Shown: one piece after another, positions 37,748-44,591 of the stretch
Numbering within the stretch: the stretch's first letter is position 1
How the letters are laid out: each line of letters begins with the position of its first letter
Assembly: GCA_958296095.1 (NCBI GenBank)
Contig: OY282436.1
Coordinates: 1-44,975, forward strand
Reading direction: 5' to 3'
From: an uncultured Oligoflexales bacterium
Lineage (GTDB): Bacteria > Bdellovibrionota_B > Oligoflexia > Oligoflexales > JAPPIL01
Length of the DNA: 44,975 nucleotides
Notes under the pieces: generated by a model
The model's database searches: none
Told to the model about the DNA's origin: nothing
Seen by the model: the letters and a program-made list of their open reading frames with translations, nothing else
Translations under genes and position numbers: made by a program

Positions 37748-39161
37748 GTTTCAACAACCTATATCTTATCATATCAAACGCATGATCTTCTTGGTCAGGT
37801 GCTATGTCTTCGTCTTCCTTTTCAAGAAAGGGCAACGTCTCAATTGTTGCCTGACATTTACGCTGAACATAGAAGCCATTATGATCCCGCTTAAGAGCAC
37901 TTTGAAGACCATTACGGATCGCCTGTATGCCTTGTATGACACTACCAGATGCTTTGTAACATGGCAACCAATGCACTCCATACTGACCCATTGTCTTAGC
38001 AATGGTCGCTATATCAGCCCTAACCTTATGATTTATTTGCGTATCTGCTGCTCCAGCTGCCGGTCTCTTACGTATCATACCTGACTCTAACCACTTACCC
38101 TCTCGCACCTTAATGCCGTGTGCAATCCCTCTTGGCGTAAGCTCTAGTCCTTTGTTAGTACCTATCGCAAGCTTGCCATTACGATCCTTAGGACACCCAT
38201 ACCACTCCGCAAACTGCACCACACTACCGCGAGGTAGTGATATAGTCTCGCCGTTATGATGCACATCATCGCCATTCGACCGCGCAAACCAACCTATGCT
38301 GAAAGGTGTAGAACTACCCCAATCAAATGCACGGTCAATGTACCAGTCGTGTGGAATGGGAAAGTCCGGTAAAACATGTACGTCACGCTGCCATAAATTG
38401 GAGAACAAGCCGTCACCACCAGCGGCATCCCAATCGCATAATACCCAAGCAGCATACTTAGCAGGATCATCCTCAACACCCTGTAGAAGGTTAGCAATAT
38501 CAGCCTTGGTAAAGTAAGGATTCTCTGCATAATTACCTCTCAATGACATTATTGACTTACGTTCGATATGCACCTTGTTGTCTAGCCAAGGTATCTCGAC
38601 CTTGTCTATGTAAGGCACACCATACGGTACAGGATCAATAAACTTACGTTTGACTGCGAGCTTACCAATACCAAAAGGATTTGTTGTGCTAAAGACCTTT
38701 GTCTTTATCCCCGCGTCTGCACTAACACGCAAAGAAGCCATCATCGTATTGTATACATCTAAGTTAGGATACTTAGTTAGCTCATTGAAGCCTAAGAATG
38801 CAATGTCATCACCAAGATATGTCTTACATCCATCGACACCACGAATCGCACGGAAAAGTAGTCTCGGCCCGTTAGGAAACAACCAATAGTAATCAGCACG
38901 AGAAGATTTGAATCTACCTGCGCCACGATAGATACGATGTGCGTGTTGTATTAAGTTGTCGAGTGATTTGTAGTCGGTGTCAATAATCATACCGACACAT
39001 CTATCGTCTGACTTTGCAGCCATACTACGGAATAGCGCTAATTGTGAGGCTGTCTTACCGCACCCACGAGTGCCACAGAAAAGAGTTTGATCAACGCGAG
39101 TATCAATTGCAAGTTCTTGGGTTGAGTTGGGTATAGGTCTCCACTCATTTTTACCATGCAT
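37689..39161 (-). CDS. terL: Large terminase subunit
   Basis: A 490-residue packaging motor and nuclease. Walker A is CGTRGCGKT at residues 29-37, the Walker B region FLGFNELTKYPN is near residue 130, and the nuclease domain begins RAFDWGSSTPFSIGWF near residue 265. It lies between the small-terminase candidate and the portal gene. It cuts concatemeric or circular DNA and pumps it into the prohead. The sequence alone does not say whether cutting is at cos or headful. Confidence 0.92.
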   Translation of the reverse strand: MHGKNEWRPIPNSTQELAIDTRVDQTLFCGTRGCGKTASQLALFRSMAAKSDDRCVGMIIDTDYKSLDNLIQHAHRIYRGAGRFKSSRADYYWLFPNGPRLLFRAIRGVDGCKTYLGDDIAFLGFNELTKYPNLDVYNTMMASLRVSADAGIKTKVFSTTNPFGIGKLAVKRKFIDPVPYGVPYIDKVEIPWLDNKVHIERKSIMSLRGNYAENPYFTKADIANLLQGVEDDPAKYAAWVLCDWDAAGGDGLFSNLWQRDVHVLPDFPIPHDWYIDRAFDWGSSTPFSIGWFARSNGDDVHHNGETISLPRGSVVQFAEWYGCPKDRNGKLAIGTNKGLELTPRGIAHGIKVREGKWLESGMIRKRPAAGAADTQINHKVRADIATIAKTMGQYGVHWLPCYKASGSVIQGIQAIRNGLQSALKRDHNGFYVQRKCQATIETLPFLEKEDEDIAPDQEDHAFDMIRYRLLKRGATKPADISFPRAAKFGY

Positions 39162-39178
39162 CTTCTTGTCGTTGGACG

Positions 39179-39589
39179 TTACATATCTTCGGCGTATTCA
39201 TCTTCCGTCTTAGCAGCCTTTCTACTTTCAGCTATTGTTGGCATCTTAAGATTCTTCTGTTGTGACTTGATCTTCTCAAGCCATTTCTTTTCGTTCTCTT
39301 CTTGAGTTATGTATACGATGTTCAAGTCAGTCTTAGCATTCTTATCTTCCTCAGCTACCTTAGCATACGTTCCAGCTGTCTTGTTATGCAACTCCATTGC
39401 CTTAAGAAAGTTAGGATGCATAAAAGGATTCTTAAGGTTTAGAGATAGGATATACTTCTGCAACATCTTTAGCTTATCTTCTTTCTCCCACATACGGAGA
39501 TATTGTTTTTTAGTAGGTTCGACTACGCCAAAGACTTGCTTTTCCCTAGCACGACTTACCTTCCCATTGAGTCTAAGCATCTTCGCCAT
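39179..39589 (-). CDS. Putative small terminase subunit
   Basis: A 136-residue helical protein just before terL with a 17-base gap. It begins MAKMLRLNGKVSRAREKQVF and has a long central helix region (EKEDKLKMLQKYILSLNL, LKAMELHNKTAG) and a charged C-terminus. Size, position and helical content fit TerS, which recognises the packaging site, but no clear helix-turn-helix motif is seen. GAGGGAAC precedes the ATG, which lies inside the regulator's 3' end (17-base overlap). Confidence 0.55.
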   Translation of the reverse strand: MAKMLRLNGKVSRAREKQVFGVVEPTKKQYLRMWEKEDKLKMLQKYILSLNLKNPFMHPNFLKAMELHNKTAGTYAKVAEEDKNAKTDLNIVYITQEENEKKWLEKIKSQQKNLKMPTIAESRKAAKTEDEYAEDM

Positions 39590-39803
39590 GTTCCCTCACA
39601 GTCCCTTTGAACAACTCATCTAAACTAATCTCAAAAGCATCTGCAACACGTTGGTACATACTTTCTGGCACGTCGTCTTCCATGTACCCGCGTATCAAAT
39701 CGTATGCACGCATGTAAGGCACATTTAGCTGATATGCAAATGTTCTATATGTCCAGTTGCGCTGTCCCAGAAGCTTATCTATGTTGTCGGAAATTGTTTT
39801 CAA
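39573..39803 (-). CDS. XRE/Cro-like regulator, TTG start
   Basis: A 76-residue helix-turn-helix protein. The start is a TTG at 39803 with TAGGATTACGAT upstream. Residues 17-45 (TYRTFAYQLNVPYMRAYDLI) match the recognition-helix pattern of XRE/Cro proteins, and FEISLDELFKG is the usual end helix. Two overlapping palindromes (39822-39852) lie directly before it, a typical autoregulated arrangement. It precedes the terminase genes, so it may control late expression or packaging. Direct evidence for its target is lacking. Confidence 0.7.
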   Translation of the reverse strand: MKTISDNIDKLLGQRNWTYRTFAYQLNVPYMRAYDLIRGYMEDDVPESMYQRVADAFEISLDELFKGTVREHGEDA

Positions 39804-39821
39804 ATCGTAATCCTAGCAAAC

Positions 39822-39852
39822 ATCACATAACATATGTGATAGTTACTATCAC
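39822..39852. promoter_or_regulatory. Two overlapping palindromes before the XRE-like gene
   Basis: ATCACATA ACA TATGTGAT at 39822-39840 and GTGATAG TTA CTATCAC at 39836-39852 share the GTGAT half-site. Three GTGAT half-sites 12-14 bp apart result. This is a likely operator; on the transcript it could also form alternate hairpins after the endolysin stop. Confidence 0.65.
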
Positions 39853-40527
39853 TCAGGCTGCCTTGAAGTCAACCCAGCTATGGTGCACACGTGCATCCAC
39901 GAATCTTGAACCTGCATACTTAGCGAAACAAACCTTATCAGACTGATTGCCACCTAGCACTGTAATGTTGTTTTGATCATCGTAAATACTACCATTGTGC
40001 AACGCAGCAAGAAATGCAACATGTCCAAACCTAGACCCTGGGGGGCCACGATGAAAGACAATAATGCTACCTATAGGCGGACATTTAAGGTTAGGTGCTC
40101 TTACACCCCATTCAAGATAACTCTTGGCACGTCCACTGTTTGTCGACTTGTAACCGCACTCGACTAAAACATTACCGACAAACGCAGCACACCAAGGCAC
40201 ACTATCACTATGCACCCAATCTTGCTGTATGTTAGCCCAGAAATTTAGGATGTTTGGATTAGATCCCGATCCCTTTATCTCAACTGTACCTAGATATGAC
40301 TTAGCCTTTTCAAACACCTCCCTCGCGCCTTTGTGTATCGACACCTGTTGTGGGTCAGGTTGTGCTTCAGGCATTTCAAAGTTAAAGCCCAACTTAAAGT
40401 TACGTGCAGCGGCAAGTTCAACAGCGTTATCAGTAGCACGTCCGTACCTACCATCGATAGCGCCTCGGAAACCAACCAACTTCTTCAGATCGCGCTGTAT
40501 TACCTTTATATTGTCGCTTTGAATCAT
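39853..40527 (-). CDS. Endolysin: PG-binding N-terminus plus TIGR02594/CHAP-like amidase
   Basis: A 224-residue lysin. The ATG at 40527 follows GAGGTG at 9 bases; a GTG four codons earlier is less likely. Residues about 5-45 (VIQRDLKKLVGFRGAIDGRY then AVELAAARNF) form a peptidoglycan-binding domain. The catalytic domain has VPWCAAFVGNVLVECGY (Cys113) and FGHVAFL (His169) with WGVRAP and LGGNQSD, the pattern of TIGR02594 cysteine amidases/endopeptidases. There is no signal peptide, so export needs a holin. Neighbouring membrane genes could supply it. Confidence 0.88.
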   Translation of the reverse strand: MIQSDNIKVIQRDLKKLVGFRGAIDGRYGRATDNAVELAAARNFKLGFNFEMPEAQPDPQQVSIHKGAREVFEKAKSYLGTVEIKGSGSNPNILNFWANIQQDWVHSDSVPWCAAFVGNVLVECGYKSTNSGRAKSYLEWGVRAPNLKCPPIGSIIVFHRGPPGSRFGHVAFLAALHNGSIYDDQNNITVLGGNQSDKVCFAKYAGSRFVDARVHHSWVDFKAA

Positions 40528-40554
40528 ACGTCTATTCACCTCAGACCTTAAACG

Positions 40555-40884
40555 TTATTCAGTATTCTTCCGCCATGGCTTCTTATCGCACCTATGCCAT
40601 CCAAGACGTTCAGTGCAACAATCATCATACGCAATAGTCCCATCCTCGATCAAATCAAAGAACGCTAACTGGGATGCCATTGCATCGTCAATGCGCAAAC
40701 GGACGATCTTAGAAACAGCATCATCTAATGTAACTAGAAACCGTCTCCGATCATCCGGATCGATAGAAAACTCTGTAAATTCAAATACATCCGTAAGTAA
40801 TTCCTTAAACACCCTATCGATACGATTCTGCACCTGGGGGTTTATAGGTCTTACTTTTCCTTTTCCGGCTTCTTTCTCTGACAT
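40555..40884 (-). CDS. Hypothetical protein, 109 residues
   Basis: Not recognised. A strong GTGGAGGATTAGG precedes the ATG at 40884. Residues 15-75 are helical and acidic (QNRIDRVFKELLTDVFEFTE, LDDAVSKIVRLRIDDAM). The end holds CCTERLGWHRCDKK, three cysteines and a histidine that might bind metal. It lies between the endolysin and the membrane protein and overlaps the latter by 34 bases. A lysis-cassette role is suggested by position only. Confidence 0.55.
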   Translation of the reverse strand: MSEKEAGKGKVRPINPQVQNRIDRVFKELLTDVFEFTEFSIDPDDRRRFLVTLDDAVSKIVRLRIDDAMASQLAFFDLIEDGTIAYDDCCTERLGWHRCDKKPWRKNTE

Positions 40885-41207
40885 CCTAATCCTCCACGAT
40901 CACACATATATTTAGCACCATACACACTTACACCTAAGACCACCCAAAAGAACACATGCCCTCTACGCTTGATACGTGCTGCTACTGCATCACCAATCTT
41001 ATTTTGTATACGTCGTTGATGCAGTATCTTGGCTAAACGTTCAGCATTTTCCTTCTCAGCTTTGATCGTAAATTCACGTAATTCTTTACGTTTGTTAATC
41101 CAAGATTTAAACCGATTGGTATCGGACGCGAATGCGTACGGGACAATAGGGGGTGCAACTAAGGTTAATGTAAGTAAGAGATACCACATCAAACTCAGGT
41201 ATAACAT
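40851..41207 (-). CDS. Membrane protein in the lysis region, possible holin or spanin
   Basis: About 118 residues; the start could be the ATG at 41207, the ATG at 41189 or a TTG at 41243. Residues 1-27 (LYLSLMWYLLLTLTLVAPPI) are strongly hydrophobic, a charged helix follows (KRKELREFTIKAEKENAERL), and a second membrane segment (HVFFWVVLGVSVYGAKYM) lies near residue 95. The C-terminus is basic. Two membrane helices flanking a charged helix close to the endolysin gene make a holin or spanin plausible. No lipobox was seen. Confidence 0.55.
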   Translation of the reverse strand: MLYLSLMWYLLLTLTLVAPPIVPYAFASDTNRFKSWINKRKELREFTIKAEKENAERLAKILHQRRIQNKIGDAVAARIKRRGHVFFWVVLGVSVYGAKYMCDRGGLGCQRKKPEKEK

Positions 41208-41220
41208 GAGGGGCGTAAAA

Positions 41221-41404
41221 TAGCCAACAAGAAGGAAAATCAAACCTGCTGGCTATTCATACACACACAGCAGATTTAAAGCTACCAGCAGGGCTGACGG
41301 ATAGTCAATAGCTTGTTTCCAAAGCAAAACCCAGCTGGTAGCCAACAAGGAGTTTTTTACGACAAGGGAGAGCATCGCACAAAACTCCTATGCTCGTCAA
41401 CTAG
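41221..41404. other. Intergenic region rich in nested repeats
   Basis: No gene is credible here. TAGCCAACAAG occurs at 41221-41231 and at 41339-41349. The inverted pair GCTACCAGC (41281-41289) / GCTGGTAGC (41334-41342) encloses 44 bases. The pseudoknot described separately lies at 41348-41395. The region separates the lysis genes from the early-type genes and would be transcribed from the right. Confidence 0.7.
41348..41395 (-). ncRNA. H-type pseudoknot candidate
   Basis: Stem one pairs AGGAGTTTT (41348-41356) with AAAACTCCT (41381-41389). Stem two pairs GAGCAT (41370-41375, inside the first loop) with ATGCTC (41390-41395, directly after stem one). Loops are 13 and 5 bases. Both stems are perfect and their order is that of an H-type pseudoknot on either strand. 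The minus strand is the likely transcript. No known RNA family was recognised. Confidence 0.6.
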
Positions 41405-41644
41405 TCATTTCTTGTCCTTACCCTGTAAACTTTTGGTGTAGTGAAACCTTTTTTGCCGTAGGTAAACTCTTACATCCACCAGTACACCATTGACATATTC
41501 CTTAACTTGGTGCCGCTCTTCCATGGTGTTAGTCTTAGCATAAACATCATCGACCAAGTGTTCAAAATCCTCGAAAGCACGACCAAAAGTTGCTCCAGCA
41601 TCACATCTAAACTGAACCAAAGCTGATTTCATGTCTAACCCCAT
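41405..41644 (-). CDS. Hypothetical protein, 79 residues
   Basis: Not recognised. A helical N-terminal half (ATFGRAFEDFEHLVDDVYAK) is followed by a basic C-terminal part (VRVYLRQKRFHYTKSLQGKD). The start may be 41644, with AGGTACTCAA before it, or the ATG at 41632. It overlaps the end of its upstream neighbour. It is the last gene before the repeat-rich intergenic region and probably belongs to the early minus-strand operon. Confidence 0.55.
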   Translation of the reverse strand: MGLDMKSALVQFRCDAGATFGRAFEDFEHLVDDVYAKTNTMEERHQVKEYVNGVLVDVRVYLRQKRFHYTKSLQGKDKK

Positions 41645-42030
41645 TTGAGTACCTGTTGGCAGTAGTATTGGACTACACTGTCGAACGCCTCTTTCTCGTT
41701 CTTGAACTTTATTGTCATCTTCTTAAGATCTTGCTCATCAGGCAAACACTCAACAACATTGTCGCCAAGCTTGGTGTAATAATCGTCCTTGTATCTAGCG
41801 ATAGCGTAATACAGCCAAGGACGTTTGCGAAACCTTATCCGATTTACACCTCTACCTGTCTTAACCAACACTTCACCCACCGTAAGACACCGCAATCTTA
41901 GGGTATCTTCCTCTGGCATATCGACAATTGTCACTTTGTCTTCGCGGTTCAGAAAGCCCTTTATCGCCTCAAGTTTGTCTTGATCATCCCCGTGCCTAAA
42001 CTTCCACTTAGCTTCCTTGTTGTCACTCAT
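41635..42030 (-). CDS. Hypothetical protein, 131 residues
   Basis: Not recognised. The protein is mixed alpha/beta and basic in the centre (VGEVLVKTGRGVNRIRFRKR, WLYYAIARYKDDYY), with no signal or membrane segment. GGAGTAAAAAAAG precedes the ATG at 42030, which overlaps the end of the upstream gene by 8 bases. Such packing suggests it belongs to the same operon as the regulators further right. Confidence 0.55.
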   Translation of the reverse strand: MSDNKEAKWKFRHGDDQDKLEAIKGFLNREDKVTIVDMPEEDTLRLRCLTVGEVLVKTGRGVNRIRFRKRPWLYYAIARYKDDYYTKLGDNVVECLPDEQDLKKMTIKFKNEKEAFDSVVQYYCQQVLKWG

Positions 42031-42385
42031 CTTTTTTTACTCCTTTAAACCAATGTTTCATCGCATCAACCCACGTCAAACACCATGATGTCTTATCGTC
42101 TATGCCTTTTCCTTCGGAAATGTCTTTACACATCTTGAACAACTTAGCGTCTGCCCGTACCTTACGTGCGTATTCACGGTTGTAAGCACGACGTTTTTCT
42201 TGGTTCGCCCTGTTGTATTCACGCGCCTTATCCCTGTTAGCATGATAATACCTCCGGGCTTTCTCTCTACGAGCCTCAACGTCGGCATAATACTCCTTCT
42301 TGCGCCTAGCCAATAATTTCTTCTTATGACGACGATAGTATTCTCTGTAGTAAGCCCTATCAGCTTCAGGATCAATCCTCGTCAT
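42023..42385 (-). CDS. Very basic Arg/Tyr-rich helical protein
   Basis: About 120 residues; the ATG at 42385 follows GGGAGCAGCG and is preferred over the ATG at 42397. Residues 5-80 are a long helix with Arg, Lys and Tyr at regular intervals (YYREYYRRHKKKLLARRKKE, NRANQEKRRAYNREYARK). This resembles the N-terminal arm of phage HNH or endonuclease VII-like proteins, but no HNH motif follows. It could be a truncated relative or a DNA-binding protein. Function is unknown. Confidence 0.55.
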   Translation of the reverse strand: MTRIDPEADRAYYREYYRRHKKKLLARRKKEYYADVEARREKARRYYHANRDKAREYNRANQEKRRAYNREYARKVRADAKLFKMCKDISEGKGIDDKTSWCLTWVDAMKHWFKGVKKDE

Positions 42386-42749
42386 CGCTGCTCCCATCGT
42401 CCCAGTGATAGATGTCCGTGGCGACAGAATACGACTCTCTTATCTTCTTAACAATAACACCGAAAGAACCGATGAAAGCTTGATGCATTTGCCTGTCACA
42501 ATTGTGCCACTCACATTCCAAAAGGTGCGTGATTAACATTTCATACTGTTCTATAAACTCTTCAATAGCCTTGTTAAGACAACCAGAGAAACGTTCTATC
42601 AATTCTTCAGACACTGTCTTATCATCCTTATCTTTTTGGAATTGTCCCTTACCACCTACTAATCGGTAATGATGTTCAGGCGGTATTTCTTTCCATTCAA
42701 CCAGCTTGCCATCACAATACCACTTAGATTCTTCCTTCTTACCCTCCAT
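42372..42749 (-). CDS. Hypothetical acidic protein, 125 residues
   Basis: Not recognised. Helical centre (SEELIERFSGCLNKAIEEFI, EQYEMLITHLLE), one CEWHNC stretch that might bind metal, and a very acidic end (DDGSSDDED). The ATG at 42749 overlaps the upstream gene by 11 bases, and its 3' end overlaps the basic gene. The pairing of a very acidic and a very basic neighbour could mean they interact, which is an inference. Confidence 0.55.
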   Translation of the reverse strand: MEGKKEESKWYCDGKLVEWKEIPPEHHYRLVGGKGQFQKDKDDKTVSEELIERFSGCLNKAIEEFIEQYEMLITHLLECEWHNCDRQMHQAFIGSFGVIVKKIRESYSVATDIYHWDDGSSDDED

Positions 42750-43263
42750 TCTTAGCCCCCCTACCTTTAGGCTTGTGCACTCCCATAGCCTTAAGATGTT
42801 TGCGCACTGTATAGGGGGACATTTGCATATGACTAGAAATACGGCTTATATGAAATCCTTTCTCGTAGAGACGCTTCGCCAATTCCTTGTCCTTATCAGT
42901 AAATTTAGAGTAGACAAGACGTTTGTAGTTAGGCAACTTCTTCAAATGGGTCAACAACGACGAATAACTTACCTTCAGATCGTCTGCCATCTTAAGCACA
43001 GAATGACCTTTCTTCATCCGATCAATAGCCTCTCGCTTCTGCACATCGGACAAATCACCCCAAAATCTCTTCTGACTTCTACGACTTGGCTGAGGATAAA
43101 TTTCAGGAACATCCGCATTTAGAATGTCATTAGCATACTGCCCAACTTCCTTAAGCATTGTAACCTTGTACTGGTCTAATATCTGCCGTATAGCCAAGGT
43201 AAGGTTCTCCACAAGCATCTCAAACCTTTTAGAACTGACTAACTGACTCTCTTCGTAACTCAT
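42739..43263 (-). CDS. Protein with two helix-turn-helix units
   Basis: A 174-residue protein. The first 60 residues are helical (ENLTLAIRQILDQYKV). Residues about 72-105 (SDVQKREAIDRMKKGHSVLK then LKVSYSSLLTHLKKL) and about 120-160 (DKDKELAKRLYEKGFHISRI then MSPYTVRKHLKAMGV) each form a resolvase/transposase-type helix-turn-helix. The double unit suggests sequence-specific DNA binding, perhaps as a transcription regulator; no recombinase catalytic domain is present. The end is basic and Gly-rich. It lies with a third helix-turn-helix gene directly upstream. Confidence 0.7.
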   Translation of the reverse strand: MSYEESQLVSSKRFEMLVENLTLAIRQILDQYKVTMLKEVGQYANDILNADVPEIYPQPSRRSQKRFWGDLSDVQKREAIDRMKKGHSVLKMADDLKVSYSSLLTHLKKLPNYKRLVYSKFTDKDKELAKRLYEKGFHISRISSHMQMSPYTVRKHLKAMGVHKPKGRGAKNGG

Positions 43264-43284
43264 CGTAAAAAAACTCCAATAAAA

Positions 43285-43470
43285 TTATAACCCTGCTCGC
43301 TTTAGCCACTTATAAACAACCTGCCGCGACGTACCCATAGCCGTGGCTATAGACCCAACACTGTCCCCCTTTAGTCGCAAATTTACCATACGTTTGACTG
43401 TCTCCCACGGCGTAACCTGTCGCACGGCAGCGTCCCAATGTTTCTTAAGCTCATCCCAATCTGCTTGCAT
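43285..43470 (-). CDS. Small helix-turn-helix protein
   Basis: A 61-residue protein whose second half (RLKGDSVGSIATAMGTSRQV, then YKWLKRAGL) is a complete helix-turn-helix of the Hin/IS type. It overlaps the upstream gene by 20 bases. It may be a regulator or an excised domain of a transposase family, but no catalytic part exists. Together with the two-unit protein it makes an unusual pair of compact DNA-binding proteins. Confidence 0.6.
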   Translation of the reverse strand: MQADWDELKKHWDAAVRQVTPWETVKRMVNLRLKGDSVGSIATAMGTSRQVVYKWLKRAGL

Positions 43471-43945
43471 CAGAGGCCTCCGTACTTATCTTCTTAATAA
43501 TGTTGAATCCCTTGCTGTCTCTGGACCATGTTATGCTAAACCACCTTTGTACAAGGTCTGTTACGGGTAAGTCAGGAGAACGACCTAACATATCATTCAA
43601 ACGCGCAGTCTTTTCTGGCCATAACGATGTTTCGATAAATTGAAAATCACTGCCAAGACCAACCTTGAACGTACCAACAGGCCAGTCCCCCCCGTTTTGG
43701 GTCTCTTTAGAATACGTATTGACAAAACGTGAACGTAGAGGGGTTCCGTATGCTACCTCCGGTAACCACTCATAACTTGGATAAGGTCTGGGTAACTCTC
43801 CAGACTCTTTTTCCTCTGGCAAACCATCTAACCTTGTACGCGCCTGCTTTATAGTAGTAACTCTCTCCAATAGATCATCGCACAAACCCACCATAGCATC
43901 CCAGACTTGATCTCTAGTCCGCAAATCAACACCTTTACCTGACAT
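43451..43945 (-). CDS. Hypothetical early protein, 164 residues
   Basis: Not recognised. The start at 43945 has TAAGGAGGAATTA before it. The protein has an N-terminal helical part (RDQVWDAMVGLCDDLLERVT) and a C-terminal beta-rich part (WPVGTFKVGLGSDFQFIETS, DLVQRWFSITWSRDSKGFNI). It follows the SSB-like gene in the leftward early operon, so a DNA metabolism role is plausible but not shown. Confidence 0.6.
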   Translation of the reverse strand: MSGKGVDLRTRDQVWDAMVGLCDDLLERVTTIKQARTRLDGLPEEKESGELPRPYPSYEWLPEVAYGTPLRSRFVNTYSKETQNGGDWPVGTFKVGLGSDFQFIETSLWPEKTARLNDMLGRSPDLPVTDLVQRWFSITWSRDSKGFNIIKKISTEASDASRLG

Positions 43946-44002
43946 TAATTCCTCCTTAATAAATGGATATAAATAAGGCCCCCTCCCCACCAACTAACTC
44001 CC

Positions 44003-44422
44003 TTAAAATGGCACAGTATCCGCTACTGTGGGATTCGGCGTCGCTTGTGCATTAGCATCACGCGCCTCTATTTTGCTAACATTAATGTACTTATCACGCA
44101 TCTCACAGGTTACATAAATCGTTTTGCCATACAATTGGTGGGGGACAGATCCATTAGGTGCCCCTGCTATAGTAGCAAGTGCACTAAATTGTCCAGATGA
44201 CCAGAGATTATGCTTGACCAGGTACATTTCCGATAAATACCAAACATCCAAATCAACGACGAGAAAGTTTTTCCCCTTGTCGTTATTCTTTTCCTCACAT
44301 GACTTGATCCTTGCAGGCAACTTTTGTCCACAAGCCTCATCAGGCAGCCTATTGCCACCCCCACCTACCGGTGATACAGATGATGTACCGTCGCTTGTCC
44401 ACCTCGTTGAAAATGACGCCAT
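44003..44422 (-). CDS. SSB/DUF669-like protein with DTVPF tail
   Basis: A 139-residue protein. The ATG at 44422 follows AAGGGGTTTTAGTT. The beta-rich centre (GKNFLVVDLDVWYLSEMYLV, YGKTIYVTCEMRDKYINVSK) and LPARIKSCEEKNNDKGKNF fit a DUF669/OB-fold pattern. The tail ends TVADTVPF, like the acidic D-x-(I/V/L)-P-F tip of single-strand DNA-binding proteins that recruits replication partners. It is the first gene leftward of the divergent promoter and faces the primase-polymerase gene, which supports a replication role. The fold is inferred. Confidence 0.6.
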   Translation of the reverse strand: MASFSTRWTSDGTSSVSPVGGGGNRLPDEACGQKLPARIKSCEEKNNDKGKNFLVVDLDVWYLSEMYLVKHNLWSSGQFSALATIAGAPNGSVPHQLYGKTIYVTCEMRDKYINVSKIEARDANAQATPNPTVADTVPF

Positions 44423-44470
44423 AACTAAAACCCCTTGTAAAAATTGAACAAAAACCAACAACGCCCGGCA

Positions 44471-44499
44471 ACATAACAATTTCCGTTTTCACCTGTCAA
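44471..44499 (-). promoter_or_regulatory. Sigma70-like promoter, leftward
   Basis: On the minus strand TTGACA (44499-44494) and TTATGT (44476-44471) are 17 bases apart, about 50 bases before the SSB-like start. Its -35 faces that of the rightward promoter across an A-rich tract. Confidence 0.65.
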
Positions 44500-44525
44500 C
44501 AGAAAAAATAAAAAAAAAATAGGTG

Positions 44526-44554
44526 TTGACAACCAAGCAATGCATCACTACCAT
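44526..44554 (+). promoter_or_regulatory. Sigma70-like promoter, rightward (primase-polymerase)
   Basis: TTGACA at 44526-44531 and TACCAT at 44549-44554, 17 bases apart, about 40 bases before the primase-polymerase start. GGTGTTGACA here and CCTGTCAACA at 44493-44502 form a loose inverted pair that may let one regulator act on both promoters. Confidence 0.6.
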
Positions 44555-44591
44555 CGCCGAACGAAAAACTTAGACACCAGGGGTTAACAAC

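Noticed and set aside
42739..43470. Insertion sequence or invertase
   Set aside because: Only helix-turn-helix units are present, with no catalytic domain and no terminal inverted repeats.
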